A stretch of DNA of 29,752 bases, from contig JAUCBJ010001328.1 in the NCBI GenBank assembly GCA_032718475.1, positions 1 through 29,752 on the forward strand, in the 5' to 3' direction. This DNA is from Nemertoderma westbladi. Its lineage: Eukaryota > Xenacoelomorpha > Nemertodermatida > Nemertodermatidae. The notes below the pieces were generated by a model. The model saw only the letters and a program-made list of their open reading frames with translations, was not told the origin of the DNA and did not search any database. This document shows, in pieces, positions 19,169 through 28,883 of this stretch. The stretch's first letter is position 1; every line of letters starts with the position of its first letter. The position numbers and the translations under genes were made by a program.

Positions 19169-19585
19169 ATTCCACAGGGTATGGTGTTGCAGTGGAGTCA
19201 GATATGAGGCCCATCACCCATACCTACTCTGGCGCACATGACCCACCATTGGCTGTTGCAGCTCATCTGCTGGGTCATGCCCTGTACCCCTGCTGCCAGG
19301 TGCAGGTCGCAGTGAAGTGCACTCAGAGTGGACATGAGAACACTCTACTCCTAAACAGCCATTGGTAGATCACCATCTGCCTGGCCAGGCCATATACCCC
19401 TGCAGCCAAGTATATGGGTCCTTAATCCAGGACCAATATCCCAGAACGAAGGGGGTCCTAATTATAGGACCAGATTTGCCCTAGTAAGAGTGTCTATGCA
19501 GCCACAGGTGGCACCTCCTTTATGCTGCATGGAGGTGGCAAGTTTTCTTGATCAATGACCTAGAAAACCTGACCTGACCTATGCA
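19169..19585. other. GC-rich block of unknown nature after copy F
   Basis: This stretch is clearly richer in G and C than its surroundings and ends near GAAAACCTGACCTGACCT. It contains a diverged internal duplication: a segment with ATTGG, CATCTGC and TACCCCTGC followed by GCCA appears at about 19245-19300 and again at about 19360-19410. No long open frame or RNA gene is recognised. It could be part of another repeat, for example a retrotransposon 5' region, because its composition resembles the RTE copies rather than the local DNA. Confidence 0.4.
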
Positions 19586-20063
19586 CACTGCAAACTGTCT
19601 CACCAAGATACATAATAGCCACCTTGATAGGATCTCATACTTTCAACTCCAATCCCTCTAAACCAGACGTCTAATTTTCAATTTACGTATGGTGTACAAC
19701 ATCTGGAATGGTAAATTAGTACTAGAATTTTGTGACTTTTTCCAGTTCAAAGTTTGTAATTATAATTATGATAATATTAGTGTTAATTTTTAATTTCTTT
19801 TATCTTTTAAATATTTTTAGACATAGTCAGCACCCGATTACTTTCTGCCAACAGTAAGCCAACTATGCCTTGTTGGTTTCTCCCTCCACTATATTTTTCT
19901 GCCTAATTACAGTGTGTTACTTTTTTATTACAGTATTATTGAATTAATTTTATATTTTATGATTTTGAGTTCAAATACAATACAATACAATACTAAATCC
20001 ACCACCATTCACATGTAAGTAGTATACCGGTACTCATGCGAACATAATTAATTTAAAATAATA
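19586..20063. other. Intergenic DNA with an AATAC pentamer tract
   Basis: This AT-rich stretch ends in a short tandem AATAC run at about 19972-19993. The sequence before it, with stop-rich frames and a T-rich segment, resembles the 3' end of an old non-LTR element with a pentamer tail, but I cannot confirm this. TACCGGTA lies at 20025. Confidence 0.3.
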
Positions 20064-20069
20064 TTTATT
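20064..20069 (-). terminator. Polyadenylation signal AATAAA
   Basis: TTTATT on the + strand reads AATAAA on the minus strand. It overlaps the stop codon of the small cysteine-rich gene (TAA at 20071-20069), so the 3' UTR would be very short. Confidence 0.4.
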
Positions 20070-20601
20070 TAGTTGCACATGTCTTTATCGTCACAGCAAA
20101 TTAATTCGCAATCCGCGGTATCCGCACACAGCAATGGTTCTGCTTTGTCGCAATATTGTCGGTAATCTGGCAGGATTCCCGCCATTCCCACTACGCCGTC
20201 ATAAACTGTTTTTTCTCCTTTTTTCAAACTCTGCGAAAAAAAATATACATTTTAGTGCCTAAAGTATTATATTATGATTTTATCACAGAATTTACTTAAA
20301 TGTAAATTAATAACATGTTCTTTACCATTCTTTAACAACAGATTTCCGACCCGGACAATTCCGACATATCAAAGTTAAAGTAGGAAATTTATTTTGTTAT
20401 ATTTGGCTCACTCTTCTCTTGTGGCATCTACTGTATGTGTACCGTTACTACCGTTTTATGAAAACGACATGGTACTGTACATACCCAGCAAAAATCGCAA
20501 AGATCTCCTCTATCTTTGACATCTCCATCCGACATTGTCCTTTTGCAACGCAAACTGAATCCAACTACAACAAATGACGCAAATACCAACAATTTCAACA
20601 T
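20069..20601 (-). CDS. Small secreted cysteine-rich protein, Ly6/three-finger-like, two exons
   Basis: Exon 1 spans 20601-20485 (39 codons) and starts with a hydrophobic signal peptide (MLKLLVFASFVVVGFS). It ends at TGG before a strong donor GTATGT. The intron is 20484-20231 (254 bp), ending in a T-rich tract and CGCAG. Exon 2 spans 20230-20069 (53 codons plus TAA). Both junctions are phase 0, so the frames join cleanly into 92 residues. Nine cysteines fall at 19, 35, 38, 66, 74, 80, 84, 85 and 91. The ending CC-x5-CN is the hallmark of Ly6/uPAR three-finger domains, though the usual first C-x2-C pair is not at its normal place. No GPI-type hydrophobic tail is seen, so a secreted product is likely. 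Family membership is an inference from the C-terminal pattern. Confidence 0.6.
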
Positions 20602-20756
20602 TTTTGACAGAAGCGTTATGTATATTATTAACAAAAATATTTAAAAACAAAATAATTTGTTATAATATAAAACTTGGAATAAAACTCGATTTAGGGGGTG
20701 GAGTCGATGATTTTGAAATAGGCCTACTGTATCTTAGTTAAATCGGCTTTTTTATT

Positions 20757-20884
20757 GGGAGAGGCAGGAGGCGCAGTTGGTTGAGTGCTTTTACTACAGT
20801 ACTACACTACTACTACTATTGGCAGAGGCAGGAGGCTCAGTTGGTTGAGTGCTTTTACTACAATACTACACTACTACTACTATT
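20757..20884. repeat. 64-bp tandem duplication ending in CTA repeats
   Basis: GAGGCAGGAG occurs at 20761 and 20825, followed both times by GC(G/T)CAGTTGGTTGAGTGC, TTTTACTAC and a (CTA)n run, so the unit is 64 bp. GGCGCAGTTGG resembles an RNA polymerase III A box as in tRNA-derived SINEs, but no B box (GGTTCRANNCC) is found downstream. The second copy abuts the 3' end of an RTE-like scrap. Confidence 0.7.
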
Positions 20885-20964
20885 GGCATGCTACATTGCA
20901 GCTGCATTATATAAGCATGTATATGCTGTTCCGGCTTTTCGACAAAATGCGCCGCCACAATCTC
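20869..20964 (-). mobile_element. 3'-terminal scrap of the RTE-like family
   Basis: From the (CTA)n tract the + strand reads GGCATGCTACATTGCAGCTG, then a diverged middle, then CCGGCTTTTCGACAAAATGC and GCCGCCACAA. This matches the 3' ends of copies E (13738 onward) and G (25515 onward). Only about 95 bp are kept, an extreme 5' truncation. It is more diverged than E, F and G, so it is an older insertion. Confidence 0.8.
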
Positions 20965-22775
20965 GTAGCAGCTTTCCGGTCGCCTCCGGCTTCGGGCGAC
21001 TGTTTGTTTGCTTTTTTAAATCAGAGTTTCACTCGTTCCCGCAATAATTGTTTTGCATCGCGGTTTTATTATTTATGTAATAAGCCTTTCTATTAAAAAC
21101 ATAGTCAATCGGACGCGTCACGCCTCCAAATTATAACATACTGTAGGATCCTATGAGAGCAGAACCGACGTCCGTGTATCACGCGGAAGAGTCAAAATAG
21201 TCATAGGTCTCGGATCTATTTAACGGAGCCGTCAAAATTATGAAGTCTGTGAAGGTTTCCTCAACAGAAGCGGATGCTTCTGGGAGCACTTTATGTACCG
21301 CTTTAAAAATCGCTTTAAATACTGTATAAAGAATATTGCTTTAAAAATATTATAGGAGCTTGTAATGTATAGGCCATCATCAATGCTGTAATATGCGCCG
21401 CCACGCGGTCAGACGGTAGACAATCTGATGTAGCATGGTAGGGGCCTCAGTAGCCTAAACTGCTTACTGCGGGATGACGAGTACTCAAGTAACGGAATGA
21501 ATTCATGTCAGACCTAATGAACAAGCCTAGAACTCACACTGTAGTACCATGGCCTACTATATATAGTAGGCCATGGTAGTACTAGCCCTTACTGTGACAG
21601 TGAATTTATATTTCGCGAAGGGTTATTTAAATAAACAACAATTATTTGAATTAGAGCCCCTATCTGTTTTGTTTATGAATGCTATCGAACGATGAGAGTG
21701 CGATATGTGCCCCCTATCAGTAAATCGATAGCTTTCAACCACACTTTAAACTTTTCGATAACTTTCGCATAACTTCCGGTAGCTTCCGTTTGCCTCCGGT
21801 AATTGTCCTCTTTCAGAACGGCTAAAAGAGGCGCAAGAACTAGAAATAGCCGCCTTTAACATTTAAAAATTATTGTAAAATAGATTATTATTGCTCGTTC
21901 ACAATTTTGTGTAACAACACAAGACCTTTAGCGAATGAGAATGAGTTAACAGTTCACACGTCATGCGTATATATACAAAATAGAATACAATCACATTATT
22001 GGTCGCAGTGTGTGAGTTTCACAAACTGAAAACACTTACAGACAGTGTGTAAAAGAAACCACATCTTACTGTTCCATACCATATGTTTATTAGATAGCGG
22101 CTGTTACATAGTGGATGCTTTGTAGATTCAATGGTAAGTAGTGATGTAGTGACAAACAATCACGAACTAACCCAGTTAGAGTGTGCATTAGATACCTGCT
22201 GTTACATCTCCACTTTGTCCACTTATCGCGGTTTTGTTTTGATGTCAATCGCTGATTATATGGGCACTCAGAATTGGAATGTCATCTCGGAGTCTTTTGC
22301 ATGCCGAGGGCCGACCCATCGCATAATACCGAACGGCTCTGATAATGTCATCGTTCGAATACTTTAAGTCTCCTAACCAAGCCTTTTTCAATGTACAGAA
22401 ATTACATGAAGTAATGCAAATTTTATTAATATTGTTGTTACATTTTAATTTACTGTAGTATTTGCAAATTCAGAGAGACTTTCCTGTAAACAAAATTAAA
22501 AGATTTTCACAAAACGTAGCAGACACGTGTGAGTATATTGAACGAGTTAACCGTATGTATATACGGTACGGGGAAAAATACTGCAGTAAGACACGTGGAG
22601 TGTGTTGGACAGACCAACTGTATGTACTGTACGAGAGACACGTGTGAGTCTACAGTAAGTGTGTTGAACGAACTATATAACTGAATTGTGCTGAGTATAA
22701 GTGTAGGAAACATTAATAATCGTAAATCATTATCCGAGGCTGCAATCTCTGCGCAATTCGACGTAGAAACAAACT
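20965..22775. other. Intergenic region, no gene recognised
   Basis: This 1.8-kb stretch has only short open frames. It holds a hairpin with 6-bp stem at 20979-21000 (GTCGCC / GGCGAC), the 34-bp palindrome at 21545, and ATG followed by a good donor-like GTAAGT at about 22130. That last element could be the edge of an unseen first exon, but nothing downstream in the window supports it. Confidence 0.4.
21545..21578. repeat. Perfect 34-bp palindrome
   Basis: TACCATGGCCTACTAT at 21545-21560 is followed by AT and then its exact reverse complement to 21578. The next base pair outward mismatches and the following three pair again (GTA/TAC). It can extrude as a cruciform and contains GGCCTA on each arm. 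Confidence 0.95.
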
Positions 22776-23035
22776 TATAGAGTGGCGAAACTACAGTTAA
22801 GTAGTGGTATCACTGATATGTTGGTAGGTATATACTGTATAGAGTGGCGACACTACAGTACAGTAGTGGTATCACTGATATGTTGGTAGGTATATACTGT
22901 ATAGAGTGGCGACACTACAGTACAGTAGTGGTATCACTGATATGTTGGTAGGTATATAGGCCTCCTGTATAGAGTGGCGACACTACAGTACAGTAGTGGT
23001 ATCACTGATATGTTGGTAAGTATATACTGTATGCT
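22776..23035. repeat. 62-bp tandem repeat, four units
   Basis: Units start with TATAGAGTGGCGA at 22776, 22838, 22900 and 22968. The first two spacings are 62 bp and the third is 68 bp because of a 6-bp GGCCTC insertion at 22959-22964. Each unit contains AGTAGTGGTATCACTGATAT and GTTGGTAGGTATATACTG. Units 2-4 are almost identical, so the expansion is recent. Confidence 0.95.
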
Positions 23036-23197
23036 ATTGTAATAATATTCACCCCATTTTTATGAAGTAGTTTATGTTGCTTGGAGCTAGCCATGTCTGT
23101 CGGCTAGCGTTTTCATGTCTTTTAATAATAGTCTATGACATCACTATGCCAAAATATTTGCAGGATACATGAATAGAAATGATAGTAAGTTTTCAGT

Positions 23198-23365
23198 GCC
23201 TCAATGGTTGGAAGGCCCACACGGAGAAGCTTCTTAACAATGACAGGGTATTTGAGCTTTGACCTGATAGCTTTGAGGTACATCGTGTATCTGAGTCTGT
23301 GCTGCCTATTTGGTGACATCTTCTCCTTTACTGAAATCAAGACTGCAGCGAAGAGCGTTAAGGAG
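23198..23365 (+). mobile_element. Old relic of the RTE-like family (linker region)
   Basis: CCTCAATGGTTGGAAGGCCC opens a stretch that aligns with copies D, E and F around the NGWKAHFEKLLNNDRV codons, then VSESVLP, with several stops and small gaps. Homology ends near AAGAGCGTTAAG. The divergence is much greater than among E, F and G, so the family has been in this genome for a long time. Confidence 0.75.
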
Positions 23366-23767
23366 ATTTACATTTTTTAGGATGGAAAAATGCAAAAACC
23401 GTATTTTCTTCGTTTCTTTGTCTTCGACGTTCTTCGCTTCTCTTCGGGAGCGATTCAGCAAAACTTCTGAGGAACTTGGAATGGAACTTGGAACTTAAAG
23501 ACTGATTCGAACACAATCGATTTAGACGTGTCTGTTACAAAACCGCGAATAAACTCACCCGATGCCATATCAATATCAACTAATTTTATTGAATATTTCA
23601 TTTTCATTTTTTATGTAGAAACTTTACCAACTTGTAGTACAATACACATTGAATATGTTAGCGATTATTTGCAATCACATAATTATTATACTGTTTGGTT
23701 TTAATGAACAGAGTTAATGTGTCTCTTTAAATTTCTCTATGTGTAAATAACGTATCTCAATAAACGC
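23366..23767. other. Intergenic DNA between the RTE relic and the zinc-finger pseudogene
   Basis: I see no gene. There is a TTCTTCG-rich stretch at about 23400-23460. The AT-rich remainder should include the 3' UTR of the zinc-finger gene on the minus strand. Confidence 0.4.
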
Positions 23768-25509
23768 AGTTAAACTTGTCTCCTTTATGGACTGATTAAA
23801 TGTGAGTCTTTAGATATCCTTTCCGTGTGAACAATTTTTCACAAGACCCGCAATTATACTTGACACCTTTATGAACTGATTCTTTGTGTTTCTTTACACT
23901 TCCCTTTTCAGAGAATCGTTTGTCACAAGAACCGCAATTATATTTGACTCCTTTATGAACTGATTGTATGTGGATCTTTAAATTTCCTTTGTTATTAAAT
24001 TGTTTATCACAAGATCCGCACTTATACTTGATACCGCTATGAACTGTTTTAATGTGAGTCTTTAGATTTCCTTTCCGTGTGAACAATTTATCACAAGAAC
24101 CGCAATTAAACTTGATCCCTTTATGAACTGAATCAAAGTGTATCTTTAGAAGTCGTTTGTCATTAAATAGTTTATCACATGAATCGCAATTAAACTTGAT
24201 CCCTTTATGAACTGATTCAAAGTGTATCTTTAGATATCCTTTGTCAATAAATTGTTTGTCACATGAACCGCAGTTATGCTTGACACCTTTATGAACTGAT
24301 TCTATGTGTCTCTTTAGATATCTTTTGTCATTAAATTGTTTGTCACAAGAGCCGCATTTATACTTGACAACATGATATGATTCCAAGTGCCTCTTTAGAT
24401 TTCCCTTTCCAGAGAATTGTTTGTCACAAGAACCGCAGTTATACTTGACACCTTTATGAACTGATTCTTTGAGTTTCTTTAGAATTCCTTTAGAACTCAA
24501 TTGTTTATTACACGAACCGTATCTAATCCTTGTACATTTATGAGCTATTTCACTTTGTTTTTTTAAATGTTTTCCTGTACCCGGTGCTATATCAACAGAT
24601 TTAGAAACTTCAAAAGTTAGTTCATTAGTACAAAACTCTTGTTTTACATCTCGAGATGTTTCTTCGGAAGTACCACAAATAGATTCCGATTTAAAACGAT
24701 AACGTTTATACCGCTGATTGTGTTGCCGATTTGAGTATCAACATATTGTTCATCTGTTCCAAACTCTTGTTTGATGTTTCGAGATGTTTCTTCGGAAGTA
24801 CCACAAATAGATTCCGATTTAAAACTGATAACGTTTATACCGCTGTTTGTTTTGCCTGTTTGATTATCAACATATTGTTCATCTGTTCCAAACTCTTGTT
24901 TGATTTTTCGAGTTGTTTCTTCGGAAGTACCACAAATAGATTCCGATTTAAAACTGATAACGTTTATACCGCTGTTTGTTTTGCCTGTTTGATTATCAAC
25001 ATATTGTTCATCTGTTCCAAACTCTTGTTTGATTTTTCGAGATGTTTCTTCGGCTCGGAAGTACCACAAATAGATTCCGATTTAAAACTGATAACGTTTA
25101 TACCGCTGTTTGTGTTGCCTGTTTGATTATCAACATATTGTTCATCTGTTCCAAACTCTTGTTTGATTTTTCGAGTTGTTTCTTCGGAAGTACCACAAAT
25201 AGATTCCGATTTAAAACTGATAACGTTTATACCGCTGTTTGTTTTGCCTGTTTGATTATCAACATATTGTTCATCTGTTCCAAACTCTTGTTTGATTTTT
25301 CGAGTTGTTTCTTCGGAAGTACCACAAATAGATTCCGATTTAAAACTAATAACGTTTATTCCGGTGTTTGTGTTGCCGACTTCTTTATTAACAGTTGGTG
25401 GAGCGACGCAGTTCTCTTGTTCCTCATCACCGGACTGAGAATCACTTTCATCTGCCATGATACGATCGAGTAAATCCCAAGCAGCGTTACTCAAAGTATT
25501 CGAGGACAT
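23768..25509 (-). pseudogene. C2H2 zinc-finger gene with 43-residue tandem repeats, frameshifted
   Basis: The start codon is at 25509-25507 (MSSNTLSNAAWDLLDRIM), followed by an acidic stretch (DESDSQSGDEEQE). Then come about six copies of a 43-residue repeat, a degenerate finger, and eight C2H2 fingers of the form C-x2-C-x12-H-x4-H with VHKGVKYNC-like linkers (24450-23796). The fingers predict nucleic-acid binding, probably a transcription regulator. Two indels break the frame: a 5-bp insertion at about 25049-25059 (CGGCTCGG where other units have CGG) and a 1-bp deletion at about 24697. A TAA at 23796-23798 falls inside finger 8 after KTHI; the final SVH and more follow in frame before the next stop. 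Two frameshifts, a lost metal ligand and no rescue by splicing suggest a pseudogene, unless the repeat tract is mis-assembled. Confidence 0.75.
24620..25370 (-). repeat. 129-bp coding tandem repeat (43 residues per unit)
   Basis: CATCTGTTCC marks each unit at 24751, 24880, 25009, 25143 and 25272; spacings are 129, 129, 134 and 129 bp. A degenerate sixth unit lies near 24620. The protein unit contains SGINVISFKSESICGTSEET followed by RKIKQEFGTDEQYVDNQTGK. INVI fits a SUMO-interaction core, and IKQE fits the SUMO acceptor consensus (hydrophobic-K-x-E). The units are nearly identical, showing recent expansion or gene conversion. Confidence 0.9.
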
Positions 25510-25514
25510 GTTTA

Positions 25515-27822
25515 ATACTACTACTAGGATCGGCATGCTGCATTGCAGTTGCATCTTTAAGGAAGCTGTGCCGGCTTGTCGACAAAATTGCGCCGCCACA
25601 ACTCCCTATCACCCATGACATTTGCTAGATTATCCGCATCTTCAAGGCCAGTGTCCTTTAAGATCGCGTCTCAAGAAAGTCATGGGCTGTCCACCAGGCT
25701 TATTCACTCCATGAGGCTGCCAAAGTACAAGATTATGCACTGGCTGGTCCTCACGGCAAAAGCAATGTCCTGTAAAGCGGAGGCGATTTTGTTCTAGTGT
25801 CAAGCTTGGGGGAAACAATGAGATACCTCCAATGCTATATAGTGTCTGGTTGGAGATGTGTGCATTGTACTTGACACAATGAACCCGGCGTAGCATTCTT
25901 GTGAATGTGCCATCCAGAGATTTGGTGTCCTCAGCAGTTAGAGCCCAGCATGGACTCCCATAGAGGAGTTCTGGAACTGCTGCTGTTCTAAATAATCGGA
26001 TCTTAAGTTTCCGATTAATTCTCGGTGACTTCCAAATCCTGGAAAGCCTATTCAAAGCTGCCCATGCCTTTCCCTTACGTATTCGAAGGTCCTCACCTAA
26101 CTTCCGGATCCATGATCCCAGGTCACAGAAGTCGTCCACATGCTCAAGCATACAATCCTTTGAGCTTATGCTCAGCCGGTCAGAGACTTGATGAGGACTT
26201 TCAAAGTTAACTGTCAAAATTTTGGTCTTTCTGGAGTTAATAAAAAGACCAACACTAGAAGCAGCTTGTTCTAATGAGCCGAGGAGCCGTTGGGCTCCCT
26301 CTAGTGATTCTGAGAGTACTCCTAAGTCATCAGCAAAATCTAGATCAGTTAGGTACTTGGCAGGATTTCCTCGACTTCTGGAGCCAGTCGGTGGAGTTAT
26401 CATCACCCCATCATCATTATGATGATCTAAGGACATGCGTAGAACATAGTCAACCACAATTATGAACAAGAATGGTGCAAGTGTGTCTCCCTGGAGGACG
26501 CCCCATAACACTTCAAATGGTTCTGTGTCACCGTCAACAGTAGACACAAATGTTGTCGAACCATCGTATACTGATCTGATTGCTGCAATAATTTCATCAG
26601 GAATCCCATATAATGAAAGTATGCTGAACATACGTGAGCGAAAGACTGAATCAAAGGCCTTGAAGAAGTCAACAAAGATAACAGCCAGATGCCTCTTTTT
26701 TGATAACTCTTCAATTATCCTTCTAAGTGCCGAAATGGGCTCCATGGTCCCACGACCTTTACGGAACCCATTCTGATTTCCACGGAGCAGTCTCTCAATG
26801 GGATCCCTGATGCGATTTAATAGAATTCTATTGTATAGCTTTGCAGCAATCGAGATCAATGAAATTCCCCGAAAAGAACCATAGAGTGTTGGTTGCCCTT
26901 CTTGGGAACTGGCACCAACTTATTTGTTTTCATTTCTTGTGGGACTCTTGTTGTTCGGTACATGTCTACTATGATGGGATAGATGAGCTTTAAGCACTCA
27001 GGTATTTTAAAGACCTCAGGGGGAACACCATCTACTCCACTGGCACGATTGGTCTTAATGCTCTTTGCAGCAGCCTTCACTTCTGCAAAGGAGATATCGC
27101 CAATGGGAATATCTGGGAGTACAGTTATCAGGCAATACCCTGTCATTATTGAGGAGCTTTTCAAAGTGGGCCTTCCAACCATTGATGCGATCGGCTGGTG
27201 ATTCAGCCTCAACCTTTGTGATTGGTTGGCTTTTCTGCCCAGTATGTAAGTTGATCGATTTCCATGCCTGGGATGATTGCCTGCTGTTATCAGCATCATT
27301 GATGGCATCAACCTGTTGGTTTATTAGCTCCTGTAAATTAACAGAGTACTGCCTGTTCAGGGACCTAGATGCAGCCTTAATGCATTCTTGGCTGCTGTAG
27401 TCTGTTTGAGTCGGGACTCTTTCTTCGCCTTGTGGAGGTCATTTCGGCACTTCTGAATTTTGTTGTTCTTTTCCTGTTTCCAGGGTATACAGGAACTGTT
27501 TCTGCAGCTGCTAACTTAACTGCTTCTGTGAAGGCAGTATAGCACTCGCAGTGATCTACCGCCTGAGAGGCAAGAATCTCATACCTGTTGCTCAGCTGTA
27601 GTGTGAAGCTGGATCTCACACTTGGCTGTTGCAACAGAGAGGACCAGTCATGCCCCGGCAAGGCAGATTTCGTTGTTCTGCTAGCACGCAGACTAAGTCT
27701 TACCTTGGCCACAATAAGGCGGTGATCACTGGAGAAGGGTCGAAGTGTAAATGCATTACAGTCTTGTATAGACTATGGTCTATCTATGTATAGAATATGG
27801 TCTATCTGGGACTTGTGACCAC
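25515..27822 (-). mobile_element. RTE-like copy G: 5'-truncated, multiply broken
   Basis: The copy runs on the minus strand from the endonuclease/linker boundary (about 27822) to its natural 3' end with (TAG)n tail, which lies about 6-8 bp upstream of the zinc-finger ATG. It has intact-looking FVDFFKAFDSV and FADDL codons in the open frame 26859-25642. Compared with E and F it carries a deletion of about 26 nt near 27126, a 1-nt loss near 26889, a 6-nt in-frame deletion (SKKRHLAV for SKKKDRHLAV), and a deletion of about 16 nt near 27467. Its coding capacity is lost. Confidence 0.85.
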
Positions 27823-28883
27823 TGTGTTCGCGCTTTCAGACCTTTAGCAGTTTAACCTGCCAAATTTGGGTGTCTTCTAGATTATAAATCGACTTTAGCC
27901 TATGACGAGTATTTGATACACTACATTAGCCGAAGCCAGTCTATGCGCGACCATTCACCCGCTGGATATACCCGGGAGACTGGATTCGGAAGCCTAACCT
28001 TATTGCGGTGTAGGCCTACTGTATTATTCGAATGATCGTAATATATAATCTCTGACAAATATTATTCACTTTCGGGAAATATTAACAGTTCCTTTAGGAC
28101 GTGGCGCTCTAAATATGTAAACAGAGTTATGACTTACACTAGACACAACGGGATGGCTATGGATTCACGTATATAGCGCATTCTTTAGGAGATGCTTTGT
28201 TTTCAGTCACAATCATATACACTACCGCACAATGCTGCACACCGATCTGCCGACCTTCACTAATTTTAGTCACATATAAAGAGAACAACAACCGGCTCAT
28301 GTAGTGCCTATGAAATAGCATTAGATTCACTCCAAAACCACTTTAATGTAAGTCGCAATTGTTATATGTAACCGGTCTCTCTAACCTTCAGTATATCAAG
28401 AAGATTGGGGTTTCTGATTATTGATCGATATTATCCAAATATAACAATATTCCATCAACTGATATACAAGTATGACAGTAAATAGCAGTAAAAATGCGGT
28501 GTTTGTAGTTGACAATATGATTAGGTGAGTTATGTTTTGGTTTGTTAAGGTATGAATTGTTATGAATTGAATTGAATTGATAACAGATATACGTTTCTAT
28601 GATTAGGCCTACTAATGTTGGGCTAAAGCCTGAAAACACAGAGATTCCAAAGCCGGTCTTCTGGGCTCAGGAAAAAAGGTAAACATTGACCCATAATGCA
28701 TTGCGCGATTTCCCGGAGGTTTCTGTACAAAAAGCAGGAGAATCGCTCTGATTGGTTGACCGAACAAAGAAACAACAGAGAACAAGGAAAAAGCTACACG
28801 TGTACAGATCAGCTGTTAGCTGTCGTCATAGTAACTACACTGTTTCAAGAGGATTTAGCGTATTGCGACATAGAATTGCTAGT
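27823..28883. other. Intergenic region, no gene recognised
   Basis: This AT-rich stretch has TAGGCCTA at 28011 and 28604 and a short GAATT-type repeat near 28560-28580. Around 28690-28760 there is a CpG-containing segment with GCGCGATTTCCCGG and an inverted CCAAT (ATTGG) that could be promoter-like, but no exon is clearly attached. Confidence 0.4.

Noticed and set aside
20310-20385. A cysteine-containing peptide (ICRNCPGRK) in the intron of the Ly6-like gene, considered as a middle exon
   Set aside because: There is no AG acceptor between the last stop and this segment, and its donor phase does not fit the phase-0 flanking exons.
20761-20800. tRNA gene or tRNA-derived SINE suggested by GGCGCAGTTGG
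   Set aside because: No B box, no cloverleaf and no 3' tail in the same orientation. An A-box-like string alone is not enough.
22131-22367. 78-codon plus-strand frame as a gene
   Set aside because: No domain, no supporting promoter or signal peptide, and length within chance expectation. Its ATG is followed by a donor-like GTAAGT, which makes an unspliced reading doubtful.
22776-23035. CRISPR-like array
   Set aside because: The whole 62-bp unit repeats, with no unique spacers, and the context is eukaryotic.
24731-25473. Plus-strand open frames across the 129-bp repeats (FFGSTTNRFRFKTDNVYTAV-type)
   Set aside because: They exist only because the repeat length is a multiple of three, so the antisense frame stays open as well. 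The minus strand has the acidic N-terminus and zinc fingers.
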